Shown in pieces: positions 12,727 to 25,560 of a stretch of 64,000 nt of DNA (the first letter of the stretch is position 1; each line of letters starts with the position of its first letter). The notes beneath the pieces are model-generated. The model was not told the DNA's origin and made no database searches. It saw only the letters and a list, made by a program, of their open reading frames with translations. Origin of the DNA: Eulemur rufifrons (lineage: Eukaryota > Chordata > Mammalia > Primates > Lemuridae); contig NC_090997.1 in assembly GCF_041146395.1 (NCBI RefSeq), positions 32,653,501 to 32,717,500 of the forward strand. Reading direction: 5' to 3'. A program made the position numbers and the translations under genes.

Positions 12727-13273
12727 GTGAAAAATCTATCTGAGGGAAACTAAAATAATGTCCGAAAGGTACAAAGACAGATTTTAATTAATGAAAAGAA
12801 ATTCTTTATTCTTAGACAGAATGACTCACTCAATGTAAAAAAGCTAATTCTCCCCAAGATAATATATAAATTAAATGTGATCCAACAAGCATCTAAGTTT
12901 TATTTCTAGAGCTATATAAATTAATTCTAAAGTTCATATTGTAAAATAAACAGACAAGTGTAGCCAGGAAAATTCATTCTGAAACAAGAGTAATTAGTTT
13001 TGCCAAATTACTAAATATATACAAACTTTTATAGTTAAAATAGAGGGTACTGGTACATGAAGAGACAGATCAGTAAAAGACAGAGAGTAATTTCAGAAAT
13101 AGAAAAAAGTACATACAAAAATTTAATATATGATGAAGATGGCATCTCAAATCACTGAGAAAAACATGGGCTTTTAAATAAGTTATGTTGGAACAACTGG
13201 AAGGCCGCCTATACTTCACACCAGAATAAACTTCAAATAGGCCAGAGATCTAATGTCAAATCTGAAACCATAC

Positions 13274-13662
13274 GCTATGGTTTGAATATGTTCCCTCCAA
13301 AATTCAGGTGTTGCCAATGTGATAGTATTAAGAGGTGAAGCCTTTGAGAGATTAGACCATGAGGGCATCTCACTTGTGAATGGGATGAAGGCCATTATAA
13401 AAGAGGCTTCATGCAGCACTCAGCTCGCTTGCTAATTCATCCCTTCCACAGTGTGAGGACACAGCATAACTCTTCTTTTGGAGGGTGAAGCAACAAAGTG
13501 TCATCTTGGAAGGAGAGACCAGTCGCTCATCAGACACTGAACCTGCTGACGCCTTAATCTTGGACTTCCAGCCTCCAGAACTATGAGAAATAAATTTCTG
13601 TTCTTTATAAATTATCCAATCTCAGGTATTTTGTTCTAGCAGCACAAACTGACTAAGATGCA
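13274..13662 (+). mobile_element. MLT1-type MaLR solo LTR
   Basis: Begins gctatggtttgaatatgttc and ends ctgactaagatgca, containing the MLT1 landmarks ttggacttccagcctccaga, actatgagaaataaatttct and an AATAAA. About 390 bp is full LTR length. Flanks catac/aatac may be a 5-bp target duplication with one mismatch. No internal MaLR sequence adjoins it, so it is a solo LTR. Confidence 0.85.
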
Positions 13663-14880
13663 ATACAAGAACTGGAAGAGAACTGGTGAAATTTTTTAGT
13701 AACCTGTGGGTGAGTTATGACTCAAATTCTAGATGCAAGACGGATACATTCGAGTACATTAAAAAAAACAAAAAACTTTTGAATGACCAAAACACCATAA
13801 ACAAAATCAAGTGACACATGGCAGATGAGGAGAAAATATTTGCTACATCCATCTGTCTCAAAAATTACCCTAAGAAAGATGCCCACTATCTTTGCTATCA
13901 TTTCATGTAGAATTTATCATATGTAAACCTAGAGTTAGTATCACTCATATATAAAAATTTCTTGAAATAGTTTTTAGAAAGATCAACAACCTATTATGAA
14001 ATTAGCAAAGGACGCGAGTAATCAGTTCACAGAAAGATATACAGAAGGCCCTCAAATAATAAAAAGTTTCATAACTTCTGTCACGATAAGAGTAATGCAA
14101 ATTGCAACTTTAATGAGATACCATTTCTTGTCTGTTAGAATGAAAAATATTCAAAATCTTGATAACATACTTTGTATACAGGGCTATGAGAAACAGTTTC
14201 CCAAATATTGCTAATGGGAATGCAAAATGCTACAACCTCTATGGAGGGATTTGGCTTTATCTGAAAAAATTACATATGCAGTTACTTTTGACACAGCAGC
14301 AATTCCCACTTGTGGGAATTTAACCTGAAGATACATTTCCACAAATGTGAAGGAAAAAAACAACAACATATGCACAGGGTTATTCAGTGAAGCATTATTT
14401 ATAATAGCAAATTATTGGAAACAACCCAAATGTCCAACTACAGGAAACAGGTCAAATAAATTATGGTGCATTCATGCATGGAATATTATTCATTGTAAAA
14501 AAATTGTGAAAGAGCTCTGTGAATTGATATGAAGTGATTCCCAGGATACATGGTAATTTGGAAAAAAAAATCCACCCCAAATATATGTGGTATTCTATCT
14601 TTTGTGTAAGAAAAGGAAATGAGACTATATACACATATTAGGTAGATAAATTGATAGATAATTAGATGACAGATAGATGTGTGTATGTGTATATGGTAAA
14701 ACAGAAATACAGGAAGGATAAATTGAAAACTAATAAAAGTTTTTACTACAGAAAGAGGTTGGGTGGGAACAGGGTGGAAGTGATAGCACTGGGAGTAAGA
14801 TTCCTTGGAATGTATCTTTTTATATAGTTTTGACTTTTGAATAATATAAATGCTTTGCACATTCAGAAATAAAATTAAAT

Positions 14881-17800
14881 GAAAAATATAATCCTATAAT
14901 TGGTCATAAATGGAAACAAATGGGCCTAAAGGTGACATATGCTAAAGTACCTGGTGCAGAAGTGTCATGATGTCTGCAACTTATTTTCAAATGATTCCCC
15001 AGAAACAAACAAAACCATCTAGAAAGTAAAAGGGAAACAACAAACATGGTAGAATGCTAATAATTAGTGAATCTAGGTAAAGAGTATATTATTATTATAC
15101 TATGCTTTAAACATTTTTTGTTGGTTTGACTTTTTTAAAATAAAAAGTTGAGGAAAAACAAATCATATTGCAAAAAATAATAATAGCAACTTTCCCTTTG
15201 AGACTGCAATCAGATTGGTCCAATTATAGGAGAAGAAATTCTCATTTTTCTGCTCCAACCACAGCAACACCCTCTTAGAGTCTAAATGCCCTATTCCAGC
15301 TAAGGAGGAAAACTGTGTGGTAGAATTTTCCTAAAGTCACAGAGGCTTCATGGCATGCTTCCTAAAAGGTTTAACATTGTCAACAAGACTGTAGAAAAGA
15401 TAATAAAAACGATGACTCTTGGGTTGGAAAAATATTTTTGAGTGGGCCAAGCTCTTTTTTGTGTGCCTTAAAACAAAATACCTGTATTTGAAGACTCTTA
15501 CTTGTAAGGCAGTCACTGATTTAAGTATCTTTGTTTCTTTGACTAACATTAGTTCTTACCCATTAGGTGCAATTAAAGGTGACTAGGTTGGTAGTTTGCA
15601 CTTCAGAAAATCATGAGCTGCTCCAGGGCAATCTATACTCTCTGGGTAGCTTGTCTCCCTACCTTTATTTCTTTAGGGGTTTTCCTTAAATGTATGCATT
15701 ACTTCTTCAAATGGCGAATATGTGACTTGATGTATGAAAATGTATTTAAGCCCATATAATTTATGACCACAGCCAAAGTCACGTGTGGGAAAGAGAAGTG
15801 AGCAATCCTTCTGTGTCTGGTCACTACCACCAGCCCCGACAGTAAGCTGAACTACCAGGAGACCGACCATCCTTCAATTTTCTTTTCCTTTACTGATCTT
15901 CTGAGAGTCAATTCTGATTACCTTCCTTGCAAGAAATTAGACAAAATGCAAAGCATAATTACCTTAGAGCAATGCTTTTTACTCTGTCAAAGCTCAGACC
16001 TTCCATTTTTATGAATAACATACAGTCCCAAAACATGGTGAGGGATAGGGAGAAAGTGTCTTCAATTCTCCCATTTAATGTTGTTCAGGATTATACCTAA
16101 CCCCGTATTAGAATGTCCATCCAGGCCAGTGGAGCTGTGTGGTCACCAAGGGAACACAGGTTTTGTGGAGCTAAGGTCATACAATTTTCATAAGCAACTT
16201 CAAGAAAAATAATTAAAAAGTTATAAACAGAAAATCAGGTACAATGTTTATTTAGAATTAGAAGAAAATTATATCTAAGTATAACTTTTGAGAGCTAACA
16301 AATACCACAAATAGAAAAATCCTGAAAAATAATATATATATTTATTACTCAACTGCCTAATACCTATTTTTATTTTGTGTCAGTAATTTATTGATCAACT
16401 TTCCATGAAACATCAATTTTGTAATATTTTCTATAAAGACGATGGTTAGGTAATTCAGTCTTTCCTCAAGCACAGCTGATTGAGGTTTATGGAATTCAGT
16501 TACCCAGAGACTTTCTACTTCTACAACTTGTTCTTGGTAAGGCTATGTTATGAAACTGTATGGATTCTTGCTAAATTTGGAAAAATCTCTACCAAGTTTC
16601 TTTCATATGTGAATTGCAAGATTTCAGGCCATTAGTGAGTACATTTTAGATAGGACAGAATTTCTGTTTTAATTGTGAATCAATAAAAGCCACCCCCCCA
16701 CAATTTTATATATCTGATTATTGGAAGAATCTTCCACAGATTAACTTATGTTTCCAGATATTTCAAACCTCATTTCTCCTTCACTGCCCACATAGTTCTG
16801 GGACTAGGAATTGTGGGCACCTTTGTGTAACATGCTGGACAAATTGTCACAGGAGATGTAGCATTTTTTCTGGCAGCAAACTACACGGGGTGACTAGCAA
16901 TTTAACTACACACGGAGCTGGCTGTGAGCCACGTAAGTACATTCTTCTGAACCCAACACTCTCCACAGCTGCTCTCGGCCCTCCTGCCAAGAGCAGAAGT
17001 ATGATGGAGGAGAAGTCGCACTAGAAAATGACAGTAGTTTTAAGTGATTGCAATAAAAACATCTTACTTTAGCAAATTTTACAAAAGAATATGACCAGGT
17101 GAACATTTTACTAGGAATTAATCTTCATTAGTTTCATAGTAAAGCCATCTCTGGCTGTCATTACAATAGGAGAGCTGTCCTTTCCAAGTCTCTGGTCGCT
17201 GGGGAGGATCCAGGAACACAGGGACCACCATGCTTGTGGCCCTTTCCATCCACCCATGCCATGAACATCTGTGTAAGAGTAAGAGGAAAATATAGTTTTA
17301 CTCTTCTGTTAGTGCATCTTCATCTGAGTTTGCCTACATGCAGAGGTAGGCATGAAAAAATCAACAAGCTCTTTGGGGGAGTGTGGTGGTAGTGGTTTAC
17401 ATGGCCTAACAGGACATTGGGAGACTTTTAATTACAGGATCACTGGGGTGCCTCATAATTGTACAGGAAAATATTTCAAAGAACATTTTCAAATGTAATA
17501 AAAGTTTAATATTCAACTAAAAATTTATTAGGTGAAAGGGATTAATTATGATCTTAAGGGAAAGTGAGAAAGATTAAATATAATGTCCAAAAAGGCAAAA
17601 TGATATTAGCATAACATAACAAAATCCAACAGAAATATTTGTGAAAAAACTCCTAGGGAAGAAGTTATTTATGTGGAGTAGAAAATCTGATGGGATATTT
17701 CCTTTATGAAGGAGGTGGCAGGTGGCTGCCTGTTGGAGTGTGAAAAACAAGTAGAATCATTTGGATGCAATTCTGAAAATATTAATCAAATGACAAAAGT

Positions 17801-18159
17801 ACAAGTAGGGAATAATTTTCCCCACCTCTTGGGAATTTTTTTGTGCAGAAATTCAGGCAGATATTGGAATAATGGGAGATGATAAAACTATGTCTTTAAG
17901 AAATAATAATTGCCAACGTAAAAAGAGATGCATTATTTGAAAAGATTGCTATGGTTCAAATATCTTCAATATAGATTTCTTCTTTAGAAGTTAGTTACCG
18001 TGCATTTAAAAATGATTCACACAGAAGTCTTCAGAAGCACATCACGTGCAATATTGCAATATATCTTTATATTACAGCCCAAAGAAACTGATGAGGACCA
18101 GTGTTTTAATTGGTATTAGTTGGGTCTGACAAACAAATCCTTTTCGATTTTTTTATGCA
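14881..18159. other. AT-rich interval without recognised features
   Basis: Nothing assignable: small frames (15337-15549, 15673-15870, 16906-17106 minus) show no domain or motif. Possible very old repeats cannot be excluded. Confidence 0.5.
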
Positions 18160-18164
18160 GAGGG

Positions 18165-18165
<1 letters not shown>

Positions 18166-18195
<30 letters not shown>

Positions 18196-18197
18196 CT
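18166..18197 (+). repeat. (GT)n(GA)n microsatellite
   Basis: A GT run passes directly into a GA run, about 32 bp in total. Likely length-polymorphic. Confidence 0.9.
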
Positions 18198-18234
18198 TTC
18201 ACACCAATAGCTTGATAATCTAAAAGATTATGTT

Positions 18235-18390
18235 TTATTTCTACCTCTGTAACCAACGAGTTTTTCATTTTAGGAAAATTACTTAAACTGGTCTCAGTTT
18301 TATCATCTGTATAGTGAAGACTGGATGGGGTATTTAATATCTAAGAGATTTCTTTAAGTTTCAACATTCTGTGAGTCTATGCATGTCTGA
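18235..18390 (+). repeat. MIR-type SINE remnant
   Basis: Plus-strand text aaaattacttaaactggtct, cagttttatcatctgtatag resembles the MIR core ('acttaacctctctg..cagtttcctcatctgtaaaa'). Confidence 0.6.
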
Positions 18391-18859
18391 CTGAAAATTC
18401 GCATTCTTTTACTCAGGGACTTGATGAAACAGAATCTAGGCAACTGGAAAAATGAAAATAAGGTCAAGATTAAGATTCTGATCTCCGCACTAAAGTGACC
18501 AGGCAATGAGTATTAATGGCCGTAGGTTATTTTACACTTCCACCTATGGCTGCCATCTGTCTGTCAGCCATGATTTTCTGACTCTCCTCGGTCCTCCCTC
18601 TCAGCAGGTGATCTTATCTCCCACTACACTGAGAAAATAGCAACCATTAGACTCTATCTTCTCACGGCCGAAGCTACAAAAGGTACCTGAATGTGAAACC
18701 CTTTTCTCCTTCTTTTCTCTCGTTTTGATGTATGAAATGTCCCTTCTCCAGTAAGGAGCTAGTCTTTCTACTTCGGCTTGCAGCCCTTTTCCTCTTAACT
18801 CAAGGAGTTCCATGAAGTCCTTATTGTGATAGCCTCCTCCCTCAGCTTCCCTGAAGGCA

Positions 18860-19495
18860 CACCCTCCTGGATTTTTATCTACCATATTGTTCCTTCTGTC
18901 TCCTTTTAGTTCTTTTCCAGGGTTCCCTTTCTGCCTCGGATCTGTCATTATTGGGGGCCATCTGTGCTTGGTCCAAGGTCCTCTTCTGTCTTTTTTCACC
19001 CCACTTCTAGGTGATCTCATCCATTTGTGTAGCTTTACATCCTGTCTATTTGCTGATAACAGCCAACTTTGTATGTCCAGCATGTGAGAGCAACTGACTA
19101 TGTGATTCTCGTTTGCATGTTTCTCAGATATTTAAACTTAGGCTATATAAAGTCAAACTCTTGATTCTGTCTCTAACCCCTCTCAACTTGAAAATAACAC
19201 ATTCAATTCTCTCTCCGTGTATGGCCTCCATGCTCCCCACAGCTCAAATGAGAAATTTAGTACCATCCTGATTTCTCTTGTGCCTACTACCAACATTCGA
19301 GCCAGTGAGTCCTGTTGTGTCTCCCTCCACATTATGGCACGACACAGGCCACTTCTCTTCATTGCCAGTGTCAGCCGCTATAGTCCACACCACTATCTTT
19401 TCTCACGTGGGCCTTTGTACTGTTTAGTGCCCTCTCTGCTTCCACTGTTGCCAATATATATCCTATGACTCTCCCAGCATTCAGGGTAAACCCTA
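18860..19495 (+). repeat. L2 (LINE2) reverse-transcriptase fossil
   Basis: Decoding the plus strand gives LGDLIHLCSF and then LFADNSQLCMSS at 19046-19081, matching the L2 reverse-transcriptase segment around its YADD catalytic box, now FADN (19049-19060). Downstream text ccactgttgcc near 19443 fits the later L2 coding region. The minus-strand 160-codon frame at 18601-19083 is antisense to it. No activity is possible. Confidence 0.7.
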
Positions 19496-20729
19496 ATGAT
19501 GGCATTATTGGAAAAGTGATATAAAGACATAAATTATTCAAGGAACATACAACAGTAAAAAGAACAATGCAAAAACACTCTCCCCAAATCCCACCATTTG
19601 GAAATATTAGATGAATATTATTATAAAAATCTCATTATACATTTCTTTAGGTAGGTGGACAGACAGCAGAAATTATTTTTGTGAAAAGAGATCTCATTTA
19701 ATATTATTATGTTTTTCTAATAGCTGCTCCTTTGAAATGCATATATATATATATGCATACATAGTTATAACATTTAAAATGTTATCAAAATAAGGAGGAA
19801 AACTGTATAAAGAACAAATAGCGCAAAAGGTCTTGCTGTGAAAAGCAACAAACTGTTGCCACGTCCCATCCCTTCCTGTCTGCCATTTTAAATGCTCAGT
19901 GGCTTCTATGCATAGATGTTTAAAATTCTAAATTGATTAGCCATGATGTTTTGGATTATCTACTTTAAACATTGTCTATTGACTTTCTGCCATGGGAAAC
20001 GAGGGTTTAGTTCACTTATACTTCCCTGGACTCCCCTCTCTTTCTCTTTTCACAGGAAGTTTCACTATGTTTATTTCCTCTTTTTGTTAGTTTTGTAACT
20101 TCAAGAATATATATTTTCCCTTAATTTCTTCTTCCTTTAGTTATAGACCATCTATTTTGACCCTCTATCTTCCAAGGTGAGGCCCTCGATCCCTCACCCC
20201 TTTCATTTTCTTACTTTTGCAAGCTTTTTTTCCCTTACTTTTATATTGGCAAGACTGAAAAAAAAATTATCTTTTGTTATATAGCCACAGTTAAATTGTC
20301 CACACTTTGACTTTGTTTAGATTTTAAAAGTTGAAAAATCAGCATGCATTGCTTACATTAATTATCCTAACTGAGTGAATGTGGCTCATTGCTGAGCCAA
20401 GCAGTACTCCCACGATGACATATGGTTTTTGTGTGCAGTACACCTCCCCATCAAATTTCTTCTTGCCTTTCTTTTTTCTTTAGCTAATCCTTAGGTTTGT
20501 TACTGCAGTTTCAAAGATACTATCAAGTCTATAGAATATCCCCTTCACCCTCACATACTCCTTTTTTTAAATGCACACTTATTTCGAGACCCTACTGTAA
20601 GACTGATTTTGCTACACAGCCACCATCTTGGGTCTTCCCTTTATTATTTTACTTTGATTTTTTCCTTTTCCTCCCTTTATTGTTCTCCCAGGTTAGATTT
20701 GCTGTTTCCTACATCCTATGCCCTTATCA
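19496..20729. other. AT-rich interval, unassigned
   Basis: Includes a short TA/TG stretch (cat atatatatat near 19740). No gene or confident repeat family. Confidence 0.5.
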
Positions 20730-21092
20730 TTCTTAGTTACTTTCTTGTTTTTTTCTGATCTATAAGTAACTTCATAAAAAAAGGAGATAAATTTTCTGAG
20801 TCTTTAGATATTCGAAGATACTTTTATTCTATCAGCAAACTTGATTAATAATTTGGCTAGGTGGATAAAGACTTTTGAGTTCAAAATAAGTTTTCATCAG
20901 ACTTTTGATGGTGCTGCTCCTTGCTTGCCTTTAGTGTTGCTATCTGTTCTCTCTGAAATTTTAGGATATTTTCTTTAACCTTGGTTCTTGCAAATCTTTC
21001 AATATTATGTTTAGGACTGGTGTTTATTTCACCATTGTGCTGGACATTTCCTTGGACCTCAGGAAAGCTAAATGAATGCTACAATGTTTGTA

Positions 21093-22242
21093 CAGTCATG
21101 TGTCACATAATGACGTTTCATTCAATGATGGAACATATACAGCGATGGTCCCATAAGATTACAATGGAGCAGAATATTCCTATCACCTAAAGAAGTCATA
21201 GCTGTTATAATGTTGCTGTGCAACTCATTACTCACGATGCTGGGGTAAACAGACCCCAATATTGAAAGATTTTCATTAATAGAGAGGCATGTTCATGGTG
21301 CATTATTTGCTTTAAGCAAATCTATGATGAAAAAAGAAAAAAACAAGCAAACCACTATGGACATATTTCTGAAAAGAGTGACAACTCCTCAAGAAGAGCC
21401 TCAGACAGGTCCTTCAGAAGGTATTCCAGAAGAAGGCATTGTTATCATAGGAGATGACAGCTCTGTGCGTGTTACTGCCACTGAAGACCATCCACTGGGA
21501 CAAGATGTGGAGGTGGAAGACAGTGATATTGATGATCCTCTGACCCTGTGTAGGCCTAGGCTAACGTGTGTGTCTGTGTCTCAGTTTTTAACAAAAAAGA
21601 TTTAAAAGTAAAAAAAAAAAAAAAACTTAAAAATTTAAAAAGCTTATAGAATAAGGATATAAAGAAAGAAAATATCTTTGTACAGCTATACAATGTGTTT
21701 GTATTTTAAGCTAAGTGTTATTACAAAAGGGTAAAAAAAATTTTAAAAATTGAAAAGTTTATGAAGTAAAAAGTTATGGCAAGTTGATGTTAATTTATTA
21801 TTGAAGAAAGGAAATTTTGTTTTATAAATTTAGTGTAGCACAAGTGTACAGTGTTTATAAAGTCCAGAGTAGTGTACAGTAATGTCCTAGGACTTCACAT
21901 CCACTCACCACTCACTCACTGACTCCCCAGAGCAACTTCTAGTCCTTCAAGCTCCATTCATGACAAGTGCCCTATACAGGTGTACTATTTTTAAAAAAAT
22001 CTTTTATACTGTATTTTTATTGTACCTTTTCTATGTTTAGGTACGTTTAGATACATACCATTGTGTTCCAATTGCTTGCAGTATTCAGTACGGTCGCATG
22101 CTGTACAAGTGTGTAGCCTAGGAGCAATAGGCTACACCATCTAGGTTTGTGTGAGTACACTCTATGATGTTTGCACAATGACAAAATCACCTAAGGATGC
22201 ATTTCTCAGAGCATATCCGTGTCATTAAGCAATGCATGACCG
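21093..22242 (+). mobile_element. Tigger (pogo-like) DNA transposon, internally deleted, TA target sites
   Basis: Left end cagtcatgtgtcacataatg at 21093 pairs with the right end, whose complement reads cggtcatgcattgcttaatg, giving terminal inverted repeats. TA dinucleotides flank both ends (21091-21092 and 22243-22244), as for Tc1/mariner-type insertions. At 1150 bp it is well short of a full Tigger of about 2.5 kb. It carries the C-terminal piece of the transposase. It lies inside antisense HAL1/L1M sequence that resumes after it. Confidence 0.85.
21324..21605 (+). pseudogene. Tigger transposase C-terminal remnant
   Basis: An open stretch encodes KQTTMDIFLKRVTTPQEEP, then acidic IVIIGDDS and VEVEDSDIDDPL. 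The 'Q-T-T/L-x-x-F-F/L-K' segment followed by an acidic Ser/Asp-rich tail is typical of the C-terminus of Tigger transposases, after the DDE catalytic core. The core itself is deleted, so the fragment cannot catalyse transposition. The true coding end is probably just after DDPL (about 21545); what follows is 3' UTR. It is a fossil and not a host gene as far as the sequence shows. Confidence 0.7.
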
Positions 22243-25200
22243 TATTCTTTCACATTTGAAAAAATCTGTTTGTGGGCTTTCTGCTTGAGTGGAATCTTGG
22301 CTGGATACAATATTTTTGGATCACATATCTTTTTTAGTTACAGTTTAGTAGACATTGCTTTGTTGTCCTGTAGACCAGACTGTTTCTCCAGAGGAGACTG
22401 AGGCCAGTCTGCTTTGTTCTCAGTTATAAAAGACTTATTGTTTGTCCCTGGATGGCTAAATAATTTTTTTCTTATCCTTGAAATTCAGTAACAAATTAGA
22501 ACAGATAGTGTTGAATATATCTTGTCTTGTCTTGGAATATGATACGCACTTTTGAGCTACAGAGTATCTTATTCCTGCATTTCAGGATTATTTTTCGATT
22601 TTCTGTTGGAATACTTTTTCTGATTCACTTGTTGGTTTTCCAATTCAGAGACACCTATCTTCCTTATGTAATGTCATCTTTGTGACTACCTCATAGCTAT
22701 TATCTTCTATTTCCACTAATCTGTTAATCTTTTTCCTTTGATTTTACTTGCTTATTTCAAGTCTTTCTCCTATATAAATGCCATTAATTTTTAAGTAATT
22801 TATTTTTCAGCCATGTCCATTCAATATCTTTCTGCCTGTAATTTGTTTATAAGTTCTGAAATGGCGTTATTTTAGTTTCAATTTGTTTCCTTATATTTTC
22901 AATTTTCATTTTTACCTTATTCTATGTTGTCATCATCTTACATTTGAGCTTGTATTGTATTCAATTCATGTACTCAATAAGCTTTTCTATAGTATGAAAC
23001 ATTGGTGAGATGCTTTTCTGTGTGTGTTAGGCCCTGGTTGCTGTAGAGTTTCTTTCATTCTTAGTTTTTGTTCTGCTTTCATAGTTCTCATGTTATTCTT
23101 TTCTCATCTTGCTCATATTTCCAGTGAGCCCTATATCTAGGCTTCGCTTTTTATTCTGACACAGACTGGGTGAATTCTCCTGAAGTGTCTTCCCATATTC
23201 TCTGAGTCTGCGGGTCTTTCTCCACAAGACACAGCTTGAGAGCTTGTTACTGATTTCTACTCATGTCTAAGTAGCCTGAGGATTCAGGTGTGTGTGTTTT
23301 GGCAGATAGGTAGGAGTAGGCAGAGAGTTAAGCTGGGACCAGATACAACCAAGTAGTTCAAATATTCTATATTCTTCTAGCTTTTTCTAACATCTCCTAT
23401 TATAGGTTCGGATTTATCAATTTTTATAATCCTGTCAGTTCGCTCTGCCTAGTGCAATGTTATGTTTAGATGCATAGATGTTAAAAACTATTTTATTGTC
23501 TTGGGGATTGTTCTCTATTATTTTGTAACGCATCTTACTATAAAATCTGCTTAGTTTTCCCAAACTTTATGTTCAAAATTTACTTTTGGTTGGGTGTCAG
23601 GTGTGCCTTTTATAACCGGGATATAGCTGAATTTATGTTATTGTTATCCCATCTGATAATCCCTGCCTTTTAATAGATGAGTTCTATCTATTCACGTTTA
23701 CTCTGCTATCTTACACATTTGGGCTTATTGGTACCATCTCCTTGTGTGCTTTTTGCTTACCATCCATTTTCTTTGTTTTCTTTTTTCCCCACCTTCTGTT
23801 GTACTGATAAAGGGTTAGGTACTTTTCTTTGTCTTCATTTCTTTCCTTCTCCTCTTTTTCCTCCTTCTCTTTCTCTAAATCCTATTCTCTCTCCTTCTTC
23901 TGATTCACCTGGTGGTTTGGAAGATATCAGAGTTATTTCTATTTCTATATTGGTTACCCTAGGGTTTACCTTTATTTTTCTCTTTTACTTATAGCAAATA
24001 TACAGAGATGAGCATATTTATATGCATAAATGTCCATTTCAATGATTTTTCACAAAGTAAATATACTGTGTAACTATAACCCAGATCAAGAAGTAGAACA
24101 TTCCTGGCACTCCAAATCCCCCCCACATTTCTCCTCCCAGTATCTCCTTTTCCCTTCCTGAAGTTAACCACGTTCTGTTTTCTTTACCGTAGGTTAGCTT
24201 TGCCTGTTGTGAACTTTGTATAAATGGAATAACACACTATGAATTGTTTGCATCTGGCTCCTGTTGCTCAATGTCATGTTGTCAGACTCACTTGTTCTTG
24301 ACTGTACTGATGACTCGTTTGCTTTTATTATTGTGGAGTATCCCACTGTATGAATATATCATAATTTATTTATCCATTCTATTCTTGCTGGACATTTAGG
24401 TTGTTTGCAGTATTTGATGTTTATCAATAATGCTGTTTTGAATATTCTTTCATTACATTTCATTCTTTGAACCTGTCTTTCATTCACATTTCTTTCACAA
24501 CTCTGTTGGGCATATACCTAGGAGTAAAATAGTAGAATTGCTGGATTATAGACTATGCATATGTTCAGCTTTAGTAGATATTAACAGTTTTCTGAAGTGG
24601 TTATACCAATTTATATTCCCATGTATAGCATGAAAGCTGCAGTTGCTCCATGCCCTCACAAAGATGCAGTGCTGCTTGTTTCTATAGATTTTACCTATTT
24701 CTGATGAGTGTGTGGTTGTATGCACACAATTTTCAATTCATTGAGGAATAATGATGTTGAGTATTTTATATGCCTATCATCCATTTATTTATTCTCTTTC
24801 ATGAATTACCTATTCATGTTCAGGTTTTTTCTAATTTTTCTATGGATTGTCTGTCTTTTATATATTGCTTCACAGAAACATTTGTATATTTTGGGTAGTA
24901 ACCTTTTGTCAGGTAAAAATATTGAAAGTATCTTCCCTAGTTTGTGGCTTTCTTTTTCATTCTTTCACTGGGGTCTTTTGATGAACAGAGGTTCTTAGTT
25001 TTAATTATGTCCCATTTATCAGTATTTAAAATTTTTTTTGCCTATTCTAAGGTCATAAAGATATTCTTTGTTATCTTTTTGATATTTTATTGTTACTTTT
25101 CACATGGGCATATGCCCCATTCCCACCCCTTCCCCCTAAATTGATTTTTGTGTCTTGTGTAAGGTAAGATGTCAAGATGTATTTTTTTCCCATATGGCTA

Positions 25201-25560
25201 TCCAGTTAACCCAGAATCATAATTAAAAAGACCATTCTTTTCTCATTTATATTAATTATACTTTACCGTGAAACAAATGGAGATACATGTTTCTATTCTG
25301 TTCTATGTGTCTGTTTGTATATTCTTGTGCTAATGCCAAACTGTCTTAACTATTGTAGCTTTGCAATACATCTTGACCACTCTTAGAGCAAGTCCTCGAA
25401 TCTTGTCCTACAAAATTGTTTTCTCTAGTCTTGGTCCTGCACATTTCCACATCTAGATACATTATATTCAATTTGTTAATTTCCACAAAAATACTTTTAA
25501 CATACAAAGCTACAGATTATAAATTAATTATAAACTATAATTTTTAAAAACTTGAAGTTA

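Larger units (their letters stand above)
12045..14880 (+). mobile_element. L1M element (ORF2 through 3' UTR) carrying an Alu and an MLT1 LTR
   Basis: Sense ORF2 pieces run in order at 12045-12428, 12737-13273 and 13663-14880. At 12082 the conserved L1 reverse-transcriptase motif GCPLSPLLF is still readable. Later text includes atgagataccatttcttgtc, ggaatgcaaaatgctacaac and catttataatagcaaattat-like sequence, and ends in a 3' UTR near 14880. The frame is destroyed by stops. Two younger insertions sit inside, which dates this copy as older than both. Confidence 0.8.
20730..25560 (-). repeat. Antisense HAL1/L1M LINE block (interrupted by the Tigger element)
   Basis: On the plus strand the text reads like antisense L1. 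Examples are attaataatttggctaggt and caccattgtgctggacattt near 20850-21050 (HAL1/L1ME type). ORF2-3' type sequence near 24200-25020 includes ggcatatacctaggagtaaa, ttatgtcccatttatcag and the 'wall-side' stretch around 24950. Order is consistent with one or a few old L1-related copies on the minus strand. Edges are uncertain. The frames at 23677-23994 and 24708-24998 are within it and not genes. Confidence 0.7.

Noticed and set aside
18601..19083. 160-codon ATG frame, minus strand
   Set aside because: It is antisense to an L2 reverse-transcriptase remnant and its protein is Lys/Arg/Gly-rich without any recognised family.
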